Shown here piece by piece: positions 48,051-55,947 of a stretch of DNA of 64,000 nt. Source of the stretch: a virus; IMG/VR virus record IMGVR_UViG_3300005337_000001, positions 1 through 64,000 of that record. One strand, given 5' to 3'. Both the position numbers and the translations under genes were made by a program. The notes beneath the pieces were generated by a model. The model saw only the letters and a list, made by a program, of their open reading frames with translations. It was not told where the DNA came from and made no database searches. Position 1 is the stretch's first letter. The number at the start of each line of letters is the position of its first letter.

Positions 48051-48211
48051 TTGCTGTGATCTTTCAAGGTGATGAAGCTGTAGTTCTGCAGGTCCCGCTC
48101 GAAGTACTCCCTGAGCAGTGCTTTCAGCAAAATGTGACGTAGGGCACGTGCTAGCGGTGACATCGAGGTGCCGGCTACAAGCTGGCGTTCGGCGGGGGTG
48201 TACTCGCTCAT
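48047..48211 (-). CDS. small hypothetical protein
   Basis: 54 codons, ATG at 48211, TGA overlapping the ATG of the large virion gene (ATGA). Contains a helix LARALRHILLKALLREYFE, amphipathic. The coupling suggests it is made with the structural protein. Confidence 0.65.
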   Translation of the reverse strand: MSEYTPAERQLVAGTSMSPLARALRHILLKALLREYFERDLQNYSFITLKDHSK

Positions 48212-48220
48212 GTAGTTCCC

Positions 48221-48613
48221 TCAGAAAGGTAGAATGCGGATGCCTTTACCTTGCCACTTGCCGTACTTGGCCAGCACTTCTTCTTCGGTTTCCATCCCAT
48301 CTAAGTACCACTTGAGCGCCAGATGTTCGAAGTACCGCCAGAGTTCGGGCGGTGTGCCACGCTCTCCCCTGAATTGAATCTGCACACCACAGGGGAGGCC
48401 CTTGGCGAAGTTGCCGCTCACCAGCTCTTCTGGGATTGCAAAAACTATTCTGCCGTTACTGGGACGACGCCAAACCCTGCCTTGCATACCAGCTGGCAGA
48501 GGCAACGTTCCGTGGGTGTTGCGCAGGGTATAGATGCTGCCTTTTCGCTTCACGAAGTGGCTCGCTAGCGCCTCCTCCATGCCTTGCGCAATGTCGTCAG
48601 GTGCTGCGTTCAT
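48221..48613 (-). CDS. hypothetical protein with AxxMExAL motif
   Basis: 130 residues. Residues 8-16 read IAQGMEEAL, a copy of the recurrent motif at the N-terminus; the rest is a basic alpha/beta domain (GRVWRRPSNGRIVFAIP) ending WQGKGIRILPF. Unknown. Confidence 0.65.
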   Translation of the reverse strand: MNAAPDDIAQGMEEALASHFVKRKGSIYTLRNTHGTLPLPAGMQGRVWRRPSNGRIVFAIPEELVSGNFAKGLPCGVQIQFRGERGTPPELWRYFEHLALKWYLDGMETEEEVLAKYGKWQGKGIRILPF

Positions 48614-48846
48614 GTACTGGACACCTTCATGGCCTTCTTGAAAGCCTTGGACTTCAAGCAGCGCTTGCAGTTCACCTTGGATGAGGCCTTACGCACAGAG
48701 AGTACGGGACCGGCTTGGATGCCACAAGCTGTGCAGCCACCAGGGCCGAGGTGCGGGCGAAAGTGGGTGGCTTTGCCAGGCAGGTTGGGTATGGGTATGA
48801 GCCCAGGGACGAAGCCGGCGTACTCCTCGTTGAAGTGCTTGGTCAT
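48610..48846 (-). CDS. hypothetical zinc-binding protein
   Basis: 78 residues. CTACG near 38-42 and CKRC near 60-63; Lys-rich C-terminus (KSKAFKKAMKV). Four-base overlaps on both sides. Confidence 0.65.
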   Translation of the reverse strand: MTKHFNEEYAGFVPGLIPIPNLPGKATHFRPHLGPGGCTACGIQAGPVLSVRKASSKVNCKRCLKSKAFKKAMKVSST

Positions 48847-49238
48847 GTACCGGGCTCTTTCACCAAGGTCAGCTTGCGAGGCTCTTCAACCAACACATCC
48901 ATGGGATCAGCCGTGCGTGTGACCGTGCCAGCAAACATGGCCAATGCGAAGGCCTCTGGGCGCATGGTTACCGTGCCCGTGCCTTGGCGCAGCGTCTTGC
49001 CACACAAAGCGCAGGGATATTCGCCGGGCACTCCGACGGTTTTCTCTTCAGACTCCTCGTTGAAGTGACTACGGCAGACGAAAAGCCAGGTTCGGTTGGT
49101 GTAGGCAGCGGCGAGGCCCGGGCCTTTGGCAGTGGGGTCTGCCATCCTGCTCGAGCCCCTCATGAGCAGCTCGTAGGCTGCCAGCTCTTCGCCTGTGTCA
49201 GCTTCGATGGTGCCATCGGGTAGCTTGCGAATGGTCAC
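48843..49238 (-). CDS. hypothetical protein with CxxC
   Basis: 131 residues from a GTG at 49238 overlapping the upstream TGA (GTGA). CRSHF and CALCG in the middle suggest one zinc site (C-x-x-H ... C-x-x-C). Unknown. Confidence 0.6.
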   Translation of the reverse strand: MTIRKLPDGTIEADTGEELAAYELLMRGSSRMADPTAKGPGLAAAYTNRTWLFVCRSHFNEESEEKTVGVPGEYPCALCGKTLRQGTGTVTMRPEAFALAMFAGTVTRTADPMDVLVEEPRKLTLVKEPGT

Positions 49239-49639
49239 GTCGGTTCCCAGCCTTTCGTTCCTTCGGCTTTCATGTGATCGTAGACGCGGAGAAAAGCTAC
49301 ATCGAGGTCGAGCAGCGGCCCTTGCCAGTTCCACTCGGGGTCGTCAGCGGTCCACCACACCATCACGATGATTGGTATCTCCGGTGTGCGGTCTAGCACC
49401 ACGCGGTAGTCAAGCGCCCAGCCCGTTGCGAGCGACAGCTCGAGGTGCTTGTTGCGCGCTTCGATGAGCCAGCTCGCAGCTACCTGCGGGTCGTCGAACG
49501 CCAGGCAGGTGAGCTCGAAGCGTGCAGCTTTCCAGGCACGGACGTCTCCCGTCTCTTCGAGCGTGTAGATGGTAGCGCCGAGCTTCATGTCATAGACCGA
49601 CCAGAAGTTGGCTCGGCGCGGTTGGATGAGCGCGTTCAT
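49235..49639 (-). CDS. hypothetical protein
   Basis: 134 residues from the ATG at 49639 (ATGA overlap). Alternating strands and helices, Trp-rich (MVWWTADDPEWNWQG). Unknown. Confidence 0.65.
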   Translation of the reverse strand: MNALIQPRRANFWSVYDMKLGATIYTLEETGDVRAWKAARFELTCLAFDDPQVAASWLIEARNKHLELSLATGWALDYRVVLDRTPEIPIIVMVWWTADDPEWNWQGPLLDLDVAFLRVYDHMKAEGTKGWEPT

Positions 49640-49947
49640 AGACACATGGGTTCTTCCTCGTAGACGTACTCTGCCGGGCCACGACGCCGGCGACAGATAG
49701 GGCCATGGAGATTGCCGTAGCGCCGCTGCAAAAACAGGAATACAGCGTCGGGGAAAGCGTGGCCGCCACCATGCTCATGCTCGAGCTCGCAGCGTTCACC
49801 GCCGCTCTCGAAGTAGGTGCACTGTGGTAGCGACGGTACATGGAGCACAGCAAACACACGGCCCTGCTCACAAACAGGGACAGCAGTCGCTACGCTGTGG
49901 AGCCGCACCGGCGGCTCAATAGGCAAGAGGCGGTAGCCGTAGCTCAC
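49636..49947 (-). CDS. hypothetical protein
   Basis: 103 residues, GTG start overlapping the upstream TGA. Scattered Cys and His (CEQG, CTYFESGGERCELEHEH) may bind metal; basic RRRRG near the end. Unknown. Confidence 0.6.
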   Translation of the reverse strand: MSYGYRLLPIEPPVRLHSVATAVPVCEQGRVFAVLHVPSLPQCTYFESGGERCELEHEHGGGHAFPDAVFLFLQRRYGNLHGPICRRRRGPAEYVYEEEPMCL

Positions 49948-50186
49948 GTGCTCTCCTCAACCGGCAACTTGGCCAAGCAGGCTGGGCAGGTCACCTTCGC
50001 ATCGTCGAAGGTGTAGAGCGGGGTCTTGTCGGAAATGGGCGTGCCGTCCGACCAATCAGCGCGGTGCACGTCCTCAGGCAAGCCAGGGGGCTGGTTGTAA
50101 ACGTAGTACTCTTCCTCGGTGCAAAGCAGCGTCACGTAGGGCTGCGAGGCGTACTGACAGGCGTGAATGGGATCGGTAATGCTCAT
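49944..50186 (-). CDS. small zinc-binding protein
   Basis: 80 residues. HACQY near residue 8, a beta middle, and TCPACLAKLP near the C-terminus. Similar H/C ... C-P-x-C layout to the next gene and to the one at 51042. Confidence 0.65.
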   Translation of the reverse strand: MSITDPIHACQYASQPYVTLLCTEEEYYVYNQPPGLPEDVHRADWSDGTPISDKTPLYTFDDAKVTCPACLAKLPVEEST

Positions 50187-50422
50187 GCGAACCTCGGTGC
50201 TGAAAACTCGTTCGGTTGGAGACCGTCGCTAGCTGCTAGCGCATCTTCCATGCCCTGGGCCAGGAAAGCCTCGGACGCTCGGCATGCAGGGCAGTCAACA
50301 CGCTCGCGGTGGACAGAACGGTTGTGCATGTACGCGAAGAGCCCGCAACCAGTCTTGGTATCGTTGTAAGCCTTGTCGGTGGTCACGTCCAAGAAGTGGG
50401 TGTAGGTCAAGGTCAGGCTCAT
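50183..50422 (-). CDS. small zinc-finger protein with AxxMExAL motif
   Basis: 79 residues. An early Cys/His region, DCPACR near 43-48, then LAQGMEDAL near 55-63. The combination C-P-x-C followed by the motif is shared with 51042-51380, so the two look like divergent paralogues. Confidence 0.65.
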   Translation of the reverse strand: MSLTLTYTHFLDVTTDKAYNDTKTGCGLFAYMHNRSVHRERVDCPACRASEAFLAQGMEDALAASDGLQPNEFSAPRFA

Positions 50423-50610
50423 TTGACAGGCCCCGGAAAGTGCATGGCCAGCGCGCCCGGATCAACAAGGTCACCGTCGAGGCTGAACGTGCTCTTGTAC
50501 TTGGTGAAGCCACGCAGCGTGGACATTTCGATGCGCACCATGCCGGTGTGCTTGGCCAATAGCCGCAGGTCGCTGACTACCAGGGTCCAACCTTGCTCGG
50601 GCTGGCTCAT
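50419..50610 (-). CDS. small beta-rich hypothetical protein
   Basis: 63 residues, strand-rich (WTLVVSDLRLLAKHTG) and basic. Unknown; four-base overlaps. Confidence 0.6.
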   Translation of the reverse strand: MSQPEQGWTLVVSDLRLLAKHTGMVRIEMSTLRGFTKYKSTFSLDGDLVDPGALAMHFPGPVK

Positions 50611-50798
50611 GTACTTGCCTTCATCAGTGCAATTTCACGTGGTGTAAAGGGGCCATGCTCGCTGTGTTTAGCCACAACTTCAATAGCGCTTGCGAGAGTG
50701 GATTCGTCGCCGTGCTTGAATAAGGCTTTGGCTACACCCAAGGCATGCTTCAGCCTGGGTGGAAGCTCAGGTTTTGGTGCTGGGCGATGCGTGCTCAT
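50607..50798 (-). CDS. small helical hypothetical protein
   Basis: 63 residues: Pro-rich start, then two helices (LKHALGVAKALFKHG, LASAIEVVAKHSEHG). Unknown. Confidence 0.6.
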   Translation of the reverse strand: MSTHRPAPKPELPPRLKHALGVAKALFKHGDESTLASAIEVVAKHSEHGPFTPREIALMKAST

Positions 50799-51016
50799 CG
50801 CCAGCCCTTGGGCATCTTCGTCGGCAGTGTAGCGCCCAGCGGTAGTTTGAGCATGGACGCCTTGATCTGCACCTCCATGCCGTCGATGGCGCGCTTGCAG
50901 GCCTGACGAGCGAGCTGGAGCTGCATACGCATGTCGGCGAAGACCTCGGTCTTGGAGGCGTCATCGACATGTCTCTTGGCTAGGTCGAGCGCGGTTTGTA
51001 TTTCGTCGAATCTCAT
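50795..51016 (-). CDS. small helical hypothetical protein
   Basis: 73 residues from the ATG at 51016 (AAGGA upstream). Two long charged helices, ending LPTKMPKGWR. Unknown. Confidence 0.6.
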   Translation of the reverse strand: MRFDEIQTALDLAKRHVDDASKTEVFADMRMQLQLARQACKRAIDGMEVQIKASMLKLPLGATLPTKMPKGWR

Positions 51017-51041
51017 TTGATGTAGTCCTTCTTGAAGCTCA

Positions 51042-51380
51042 TTAACCTCTGAGGAGCTTCTGGATTTCGGCAGTGGCGTCGGTGACTCCATCGTCGAAGA
51101 CTTTGAACGAAGACTGCTTCATTGAGGCTAGAATGTCGGAGGGGTAGATAGTTTCGAAGAACGATGAGCCAGGAGCTTTAGGTAACCGGTCGCCGTTTCT
51201 ATTCGCTGGCGCCTGCAGCGCTTCCTCCATGCTTGCAGCCTGCGCGTCTTCGAACACAGGGGTGTCTTGGCAGTGCGGGCAGTCGGTGAGCTTGACGTCA
51301 CGGGTGAGCGATAGGTCGTAGCTGATGAAGACGTGACAGGCGGTGTACTTGTCGTCAGCTCGATAGAAGTGCACGGTCAT
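51042..51380 (-). CDS. zinc-finger protein with AxxMExAL motif
   Basis: 112 residues from the ATG at 51380. CHVFISYD ... DCPHC (about 15-40) followed by QAASMEEAL near 53: same order as in 50183-50422. C-terminal half polar with IYPSDIL. Unknown. Confidence 0.65.
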   Translation of the reverse strand: MTVHFYRADDKYTACHVFISYDLSLTRDVKLTDCPHCQDTPVFEDAQAASMEEALQAPANRNGDRLPKAPGSSFFETIYPSDILASMKQSSFKVFDDGVTDATAEIQKLLRG

Positions 51381-51384
51381 GTGC

Positions 51385-51600
51385 TCACCGATCCCAGAAG
51401 ACGAAGCCTTGACTGTGCCTACCCTGGTGACCTGGCTTGAGCTTGCACGAAAAATTGGACCAGCGGTGGCCGCAGAACTCGGAGGTAGGGTACGGGCGTG
51501 TATTGAGCTCAGCACGTAATGTATCCAAGAGCCGTTCAGCCCAACCTACTGCAGCCACTAGCTCTTCGGTGGTCATGTCCGCGGGACGCTTGGTGTTCAT
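51385..51600 (-). CDS. small helical protein with Cys/His tail
   Basis: 71 residues from the ATG at 51600 (ATGA overlap). Helix EELVAAVGWAERLLDTL, then FCGHRW ... CKLKPGHQGRHSQG, a Cys/His arrangement frequent in phage small proteins. Unknown. Confidence 0.6.
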   Translation of the reverse strand: MNTKRPADMTTEELVAAVGWAERLLDTLRAELNTRPYPTSEFCGHRWSNFSCKLKPGHQGRHSQGFVFWDR

Positions 51601-51974
51601 GTAACAGCTGCTCCAATGACATCGCGCGCAAGCATGTCGTTGAACATGCGGCGTACCGCAATGCACTGCCGATCGCCAGGGTTCAAGGCCTTCTTGCAGA
51701 TGTCGGGGCGCTTCTCATAGATGGAGCAGCTCACCTGCTTGCCGATGGAGCCTCGTAGGCTTACGCACCTGCAGTCCTCGGCGCCCTTGAGCGGACCCGT
51801 CTTGTTGAGAGTAGGCCTCGTGCGGATCTCGCTGTTGATGACGTTCAGCCGCACGTAGCGCCGGCCCAGTTTCTCTTCATCCTTGGGCGTCAGGTTCACG
51901 TAGGTGTCACTCCACGTAAGTGAGACACAACAGATGCCGCACTTGCGGCAGTCGGCTGATGTGAGCTTGGGCAT
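51597..51974 (-). CDS. YkgJ-family cysteine-cluster protein
   Basis: 125 residues from the ATG at 51974. CRKCGICC near 9-16, later CRC, CSIYEKRPDICKK and C near 103: the C-x2-C-G-x-C-C ... C-x-(I/V)-Y-E-x-R-P-x-x-C pattern of YkgJ (UPF0153/CxxCxxCC) proteins, which probably bind zinc or iron. Cellular role unknown. Confidence 0.8.
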   Translation of the reverse strand: MPKLTSADCRKCGICCVSLTWSDTYVNLTPKDEEKLGRRYVRLNVINSEIRTRPTLNKTGPLKGAEDCRCVSLRGSIGKQVSCSIYEKRPDICKKALNPGDRQCIAVRRMFNDMLARDVIGAAVT

Positions 51975-51976
51975 GC

Positions 51977-52324
51977 TCAAAGACCCAACTCGAACCTAGC
52001 CGCTTTGATTGCTGTGAGCGAGATGTGTGAAGGTATATGGTTTTGGAGAGCGTGGATGTCACGACAAAACTCCCGCCAGGTCTCGAGGAGAAGTCTTTCT
52101 GCAGCACGTTCCTCCAGGCTGAGCCAGACTGAGCCGTTGCGGCTGTCCGGATGTAGCGTCTCGATGTCGAAGCGCCCTTGAGAGTGTGAGAACCTTGAGT
52201 CAGGGTACTTGTACTCCGCCCACTTGCGCCCAATTTTGCTGATCTCGTACTCGGTTGGTTTGCCGCGGTCGAAGTCGTGCTCGACGAATACACGCTGGCC
52301 TACCTTCAATTTGTGCTTGTTCAT
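51977..52324 (-). CDS. conserved phage-type hypothetical protein
   Basis: 115 residues. VGQRVFVEHD, EYEISKIGRKWAEYK and FDIETL, then a long C-terminal helix with LLETWREF: this pattern is known to me from many phage small proteins. Probable small barrel plus helix; function unknown. Confidence 0.65.
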   Translation of the reverse strand: MNKHKLKVGQRVFVEHDFDRGKPTEYEISKIGRKWAEYKYPDSRFSHSQGRFDIETLHPDSRNGSVWLSLEERAAERLLLETWREFCRDIHALQNHIPSHISLTAIKAARFELGL

Positions 52325-52326
52325 CT

Positions 52327-52863
52327 CTACTCCAGGTGATGCGGGCCTTCAGCACGGTATCGTTCGAGCTCCTGCGGCGTAGCGCCAGTGAGGCGCGTCT
52401 TCTTGCCCACACCATGCTCAAAATTGGCTTTGTGATGTCGAAACGCTTCAGCCTCGTACTCGAGCGCCACCATCTGCGTGGAGCCCCAGCCAGCTACCTC
52501 GATGGTCCACACGTGCGGCACCCACTTCTCGATTTTCTCGAAGGCCTTCTCCATGAAGCCAAAGCTGGGCTCGCCTTCGGTCTCTTGCTTCTCGATGAAG
52601 CCATGCTTGACTAGGCTTTCGAAGTCAGGGTGGAAGAAGGGGTTGGTAACCCACCAAGCAATGGGATTGGGCACAGGCTTGGCGGTGATCGCTTCTTGCA
52701 TGAGCTCGCCCATTCGCTTGAGCGAGATGAACTTCCACTCGTCCCCGTCTTTGGAAAGCGTCCAGATGAGTAGCGCCCCAGCGCATTCTTCTTCGCTGTG
52801 TCCAAAGGTGGCGGTGAGCGGCGGCATGTCGAGAATCACAGCACTCGGTTTGTAGATGGGCAT
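52327..52863 (-). CDS. hypothetical protein
   Basis: 178 residues from the ATG at 52863. Alpha/beta protein; SFGFMEKAFEKIEKW near the middle is a weak relative of the AxxMExAL motif. Contains HSEEECAGALLIW near the N-terminus. Unknown. Confidence 0.65.
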   Translation of the reverse strand: MPIYKPSAVILDMPPLTATFGHSEEECAGALLIWTLSKDGDEWKFISLKRMGELMQEAITAKPVPNPIAWWVTNPFFHPDFESLVKHGFIEKQETEGEPSFGFMEKAFEKIEKWVPHVWTIEVAGWGSTQMVALEYEAEAFRHHKANFEHGVGKKTRLTGATPQELERYRAEGPHHLE

Positions 52864-52865
52864 GT

Positions 52866-53102
52866 TCAATCCCTCATTGGAGCCAGAATCCAACGCCACT
52901 CGTCGGGCCAGCTGTCGTCTTCGTAGATAGGACGTATACCCTCACCAGGAGGGTTGCCAAGAAAGGTGATGGCCCGGTTGTTAACCTGAGCTATGTGCGC
53001 GTTCCAGAAAGTGATGCCAACCGGTGTGAGGATCACGATGTCCTGCCGACCCCGCACTGCTAAACGCGGGTCATCGTCACTCCAGTTCGGCTCACCCCGC
53101 AT
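52866..53102 (-). CDS. small hypothetical protein
   Basis: 78 residues from the ATG at 53102 (overlaps the upstream stop by 11 bases; an ATG at 53135 is possible). Strand-rich with ILTPVGITFWNAHIAQV, ending in Trp-rich DEWRWIL. Unknown. Confidence 0.6.
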   Translation of the reverse strand: MRGEPNWSDDDPRLAVRGRQDIVILTPVGITFWNAHIAQVNNRAITFLGNPPGEGIRPIYEDDSWPDEWRWILAPMRD

Positions 53103-53301
53103 CTTCGGGCTCGTCTTTCGTCGTGAACTCGTCACGCGCGGCGTAGTCTCGGATTTGGAAGCTGCCGGTGATGGGCAGCGAGTCGAGCTTCACGTTGATG
53201 GAGCCATCAGTATTCTCGAAGGCCACACCGATGCGTGTCCAGTACTTTTTGCCGTTGCGCTCGGTGATGTTGTAGCAAATTTTGTGCTTGCCGTTGCTCA
53301 T
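53092..53301 (-). CDS. conserved small protein (WTRIGVAF motif)
   Basis: 69 residues. CYNITERNGKKYWTRIGVAF and GSINVKLDSLPITG, ending in an acidic tail. I recognise this as a widespread small protein of phages and plasmids; no established function. Confidence 0.7.
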   Translation of the reverse strand: MSNGKHKICYNITERNGKKYWTRIGVAFENTDGSINVKLDSLPITGSFQIRDYAARDEFTTKDEPEDAG

Positions 53302-53510
53302 GTGTACCTCTGTCCTTTCAAGCAGCCTTCAGTTCGTTTGTAGCCGTCCACCTTGCGTCTCTTGTCCCACGTAAGCAGCTCATGAAAGAGCTTGCAGCTC
53401 ATGTTGCTGTTGGCCGTGCCCTCCATCCAATCGCAGTCGTTCGAACAGTGCCCGTTGGTGGAGGTGGTCACGTCAACGCCCACCACGACCGGCAGTATCT
53501 TGCGGTTCAC
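53298..53510 (-). CDS. cysteine-containing small protein
   Basis: 70 residues, GTG start overlapping the upstream TGA. Cys at about 22, 26, 39 and 63 with HCSNDCDW could bind one metal. Unknown. Confidence 0.6.
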   Translation of the reverse strand: MNRKILPVVVGVDVTTSTNGHCSNDCDWMEGTANSNMSCKLFHELLTWDKRRKVDGYKRTEGCLKGQRYT

Positions 53511-53839
53511 TTATCCCTCACAGGGCGAAACAAGGGGCGCTGGCCGCGTGCGAGCATGCGCTTGCGCATCTCGAGAGAGATTTGGTAGGCCGTGACGCTC
53601 TCGCGTTCCTTGAGCATCTCGTCTCTGATCTCGTCCCACTCCTTGCACTCGTTCGCCCACTGCTGAAGCTGCTCTTCAGTGAGGTCGCAGGACTTGAGCT
53701 CAGGCTCGCCCTCCACCATCTTGCTCTGGTCGATGCCACAGGAGCGGCAGCGTCCATGGAGACGTAGGCCAAGCTGCCCCATCTCTTCCACCTGACCGTT
53801 ACAAGCCAAGCAGATCCACGCATCGGTTTCTTCGGCCAT
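53507..53839 (-). CDS. zinc-ribbon protein with helical C-terminus
   Basis: 110 residues from the ATG at 53839 with GGAAGG upstream. CLAC near 10-13 and CRSC near 31-34 form a zinc ribbon; the rest is a long charged helix (ECKEWDEIRDEML). Unknown. Confidence 0.65.
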   Translation of the reverse strand: MAEETDAWICLACNGQVEEMGQLGLRLHGRCRSCGIDQSKMVEGEPELKSCDLTEEQLQQWANECKEWDEIRDEMLKERESVTAYQISLEMRKRMLARGQRPLFRPVRDK

Positions 53840-53840
53840 C

Positions 53841-54095
53841 TCACAGTCCTTCCATACTTGCGGCATTGGTAGGCCAATGCGTTCCAAGAAGAGACAAGCA
53901 CTCACCTCTATGCAGATTCTCCAGACAGCAAGATTCGCTTGTGATAGGCGAGACGGAGGGGCAACCCACCTTTTTGGAGCTACCGTTGAGGTTCTCGAGA
54001 GCGCGCTCAAAGCGATCGAGCGGCGCTTCGTACTTCATGTACTGCTGATGCCTGTGCCGCTTCTTACGCAGCGCACGCTTCTGCAGCTTGTTCAT
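53841..54095 (-). CDS. hypothetical basic protein
   Basis: 84 residues. Very basic N-terminus (LRKKRHRHQQ), then LDRFERALENL, a weak relative of the recurrent motif, cysteines at about 45, 56-57 and 66, and a final NAASMEGL. Unknown. Confidence 0.6.
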   Translation of the reverse strand: MNKLQKRALRKKRHRHQQYMKYEAPLDRFERALENLNGSSKKVGCPSVSPITSESCCLENLHRGECLSLLGTHWPTNAASMEGL

Positions 54096-54289
54096 CGCCG
54101 CCTGAGCCTTTCAAGCTCCGCTTTGTACTTCTCAGCCAGGGTGTAGGTGCCTGCTTTGTCGTACCTACGCATGCGTCTGCCGTCGATCTCGGCCTGACTG
54201 GGCCGGCTCAGCGCATCCTCCATGCTCTGTGCAAGCGCTTCGTCGAGCAGCATCTCACGCACATGCTCAGGTAGTTTTGCTTGTTTCAT
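54092..54289 (-). CDS. small helical protein with AxxMExAL motif
   Basis: 65 residues: LLDEALAQSMEDAL at about 14-27, then a basic helix to the end. Among the smallest carriers of the motif, so the motif is most of its conserved content. Confidence 0.65.
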   Translation of the reverse strand: MKQAKLPEHVREMLLDEALAQSMEDALSRPSQAEIDGRRMRRYDKAGTYTLAEKYKAELERLRRR

Positions 54290-54654
54290 CAGATGAAGTT
54301 GGCAGCATCATCGAGCGCCACCCAGTATGCTGCGCGCCCCCTGATCCTAGATGGCCGTACTCGATACCCCGCTGTCAGCGGAAGCATCAACTGCGTCCAC
54401 GGTTTGGTGGAGCTCATCGCTCGAAAGCGCTCGAGGTCGTAATCGTCGATGAACTTGCGCTGCTTGTCTTCAGGTATGTCTCGCCACTGCCCCAACACCT
54501 CCTCGTAGTACGACTTACCAGCGGCGCGCAGCGGGTAGCCCATGTACTCGCTAGACCAAGACGTACCCCAATCGATGAAGCGGTACGGAGCCAAGAGGGC
54601 AAGCTCCATGTCGTCAGCCATGAGCTCATTGAAGGGCAGCACAAGTTGTCGCAT
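54289..54654 (-). CDS. hypothetical protein with AxxMExAL motif
   Basis: 121 residues. ELMADDMELAL at about 10-20, then a mixed domain with Tyr/Trp/Arg (YEEVLGQWRDIPEDKQ). Stop overlaps the next ATG (TGATG). Unknown. Confidence 0.65.
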   Translation of the reverse strand: MRQLVLPFNELMADDMELALLAPYRFIDWGTSWSSEYMGYPLRAAGKSYYEEVLGQWRDIPEDKQRKFIDDYDLERFRAMSSTKPWTQLMLPLTAGYRVRPSRIRGRAAYWVALDDAANFI

Positions 54655-54945
54655 TTACGTGGATGGGCCGACGTAGTTGAAGCGATACACAGGCGTCTCG
54701 ATGTGCGTGTTCTCTTCTAAAGTAGAGCGTAGGTAATCGTGGCGGATGAAGTCGCTCCACGAGTCCTTGCCTTCGGTGGCCCATTCACGCAGGCGCGTGC
54801 GCCCCGTCTCCCCGCACACGTACACCACAAAAAGCTCATCGGTGTCATGGTGCGATGTCAGGAACAGCGCGACGTACTTACCAGGACGCTTGTGGTGCGT
54901 GTAGATGCCGGGCTTGAAGTTCTTCGGGTCTTGGTATGGTTGCAT
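54655..54945 (-). CDS. DUF1653-like protein
   Basis: 96 residues. FKPGIYTHHKRPGKYVAL, then LFVVYVCGETG fits DUF1653 (P-G-x-Y-x-H-x-K ... (E/D)-x-x-V-V-Y). Small beta barrel likely; function unknown. Confidence 0.65.
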   Translation of the reverse strand: MQPYQDPKNFKPGIYTHHKRPGKYVALFLTSHHDTDELFVVYVCGETGRTRLREWATEGKDSWSDFIRHDYLRSTLEENTHIETPVYRFNYVGPST

Positions 54946-54951
54946 GGATCC

Positions 54952-55299
54952 TCAGTACGGTTTCAGGGGTTTGTCGTTGGGCTCGCGCACAGCACGTGCC
55001 TCTGCTTCGTCTTCTAGCCCATGGAAGAACCACTCGGTAGCTTCCGGGTAGAGGTGGGTCTCAAATTTATCACTGAAGTAGCGCAGCTCGAGCTCGGCCT
55101 TTGCTTGCCCTTCATGTCTGATGCGCACGTCACACTCCTCGCCAACACGCGGGCCTTGCCGGTGTGCGTTCTGCACGACGTACTTCATCCACGGCGTGTA
55201 GCCGTCGTGGAGCGCGCGCTCCATACGCTCGGCCATGATGTCTTCGACGTCGGCGACGATCTCTTCCAGCCCTTCCGGGCTTCTCACTTTCGCGTTCAA
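54952..55299 (-). CDS. paralogue A of a tandem pair, with AxxMExAL motif
   Basis: 115 residues from a TTG at 55299 (TTGA overlap, GAGG site). DIMAERMERALHDGYTPW, then a Cys-containing beta domain and a C-terminal EWFFHGLEDEAEAR ... LKPY. The same order of motif, beta domain and WFF-x-G-(L/I)-E tail occurs in the next gene, indicating duplication. Confidence 0.6.
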   Translation of the reverse strand: MNAKVRSPEGLEEIVADVEDIMAERMERALHDGYTPWMKYVVQNAHRQGPRVGEECDVRIRHEGQAKAELELRYFSDKFETHLYPEATEWFFHGLEDEAEARAVREPNDKPLKPY

Positions 55300-55694
55300 T
55301 AGGGCCTCATCTTCACCTTGATAGCAGTAGGGCGCACGGTGTAGCCCTCGTATAGCTTGCGCACCTTCGCCTCGTTTTCGATGCCTTCGAAGAACCACAT
55401 ATGGCGCTTCGGTCGATGCAACCGTGACCACTCCAGCTGCGGGAAGTCGGTAGCCCCTATCCCATCAACCCACGGCTCTGGATGTGTAGTTGGTGCTTGG
55501 GTCAGCGCGTAGCGCAGCAGAATACCAGCACGACCTGAACTCTGGGTGTAGAAGCGTACTACGCAGAGCTGGTCCTTCTTGCCGTACTCGTTGTGGCTGC
55601 TGCGCGTGATGTAGTAGTACCAACCGTTGGTGAGCGCAGCTTCCATACGCGCGGCAGGATCTACAAGTTGTTCTTCAGCGCCGCCGCGGTGCAC
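55296..55694 (-). CDS. paralogue B of a tandem pair, with AxxMExAL motif
   Basis: 132 residues from a GTG at 55694 (a later ATG at 55646 would drop half of the motif). DPAARMEAALTNGWYYYI, a beta domain, then MWFFEGIENEAKVRK ... MRPY, parallel to the neighbour at 54952. Start uncertain. Confidence 0.6.
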   Translation of the reverse strand: MHRGGAEEQLVDPAARMEAALTNGWYYYITRSSHNEYGKKDQLCVVRFYTQSSGRAGILLRYALTQAPTTHPEPWVDGIGATDFPQLEWSRLHRPKRHMWFFEGIENEAKVRKLYEGYTVRPTAIKVKMRPY

Positions 55695-55947
55695 TTTTGT
55701 ATGAAGCCCCAAACTTTCTCACTTTCTCCTCCAAGTCCTCCAGCAGGTCGTGCAGCTCGGAGCTGCTCCTGCGCGAGTCGACTAAGAGGGATGGTGCCGT
55801 ACCAGCGGGCCCGCCGAAGTTTGAGGGCTTCCCCCGCTCCGGCGGTGGTCCGGCAAGGGCTCGCTCCATACCTGCAGCAAGCTTGCCATTCTTCAAGTAC
55901 CAGCCTTGGTATTTCCTGGCATAGAGCTTTTTCTTTCGACGACTCAT
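55675..55947 (-). CDS. small basic protein with AxxMExAL motif
   Basis: 90 residues from the ATG at 55947. Lys/Arg/Tyr-rich start (SRRKKKLYARKYQGW), GKLAAGMERAL near 20-30, Pro/Gly linker, then a coiled-coil-like helix (LHDLLEDLEEKVRKF). Its ATG shares a base with a TGA in a third frame, taken as the end of the previous gene. Confidence 0.6.
   Translation of the reverse strand: MSRRKKKLYARKYQGWYLKNGKLAAGMERALAGPPPERGKPSNFGGPAGTAPSLLVDSRRSSSELHDLLEDLEEKVRKFGASYKSAPRRR

Noticed and set aside
53507-53517. GGGATAAGTG on the minus strand resembling the promoter element
   Set aside because: It is the stop region of one gene overlapping the next start, lacks the CGGG part and AAGA, and is explained by coding.
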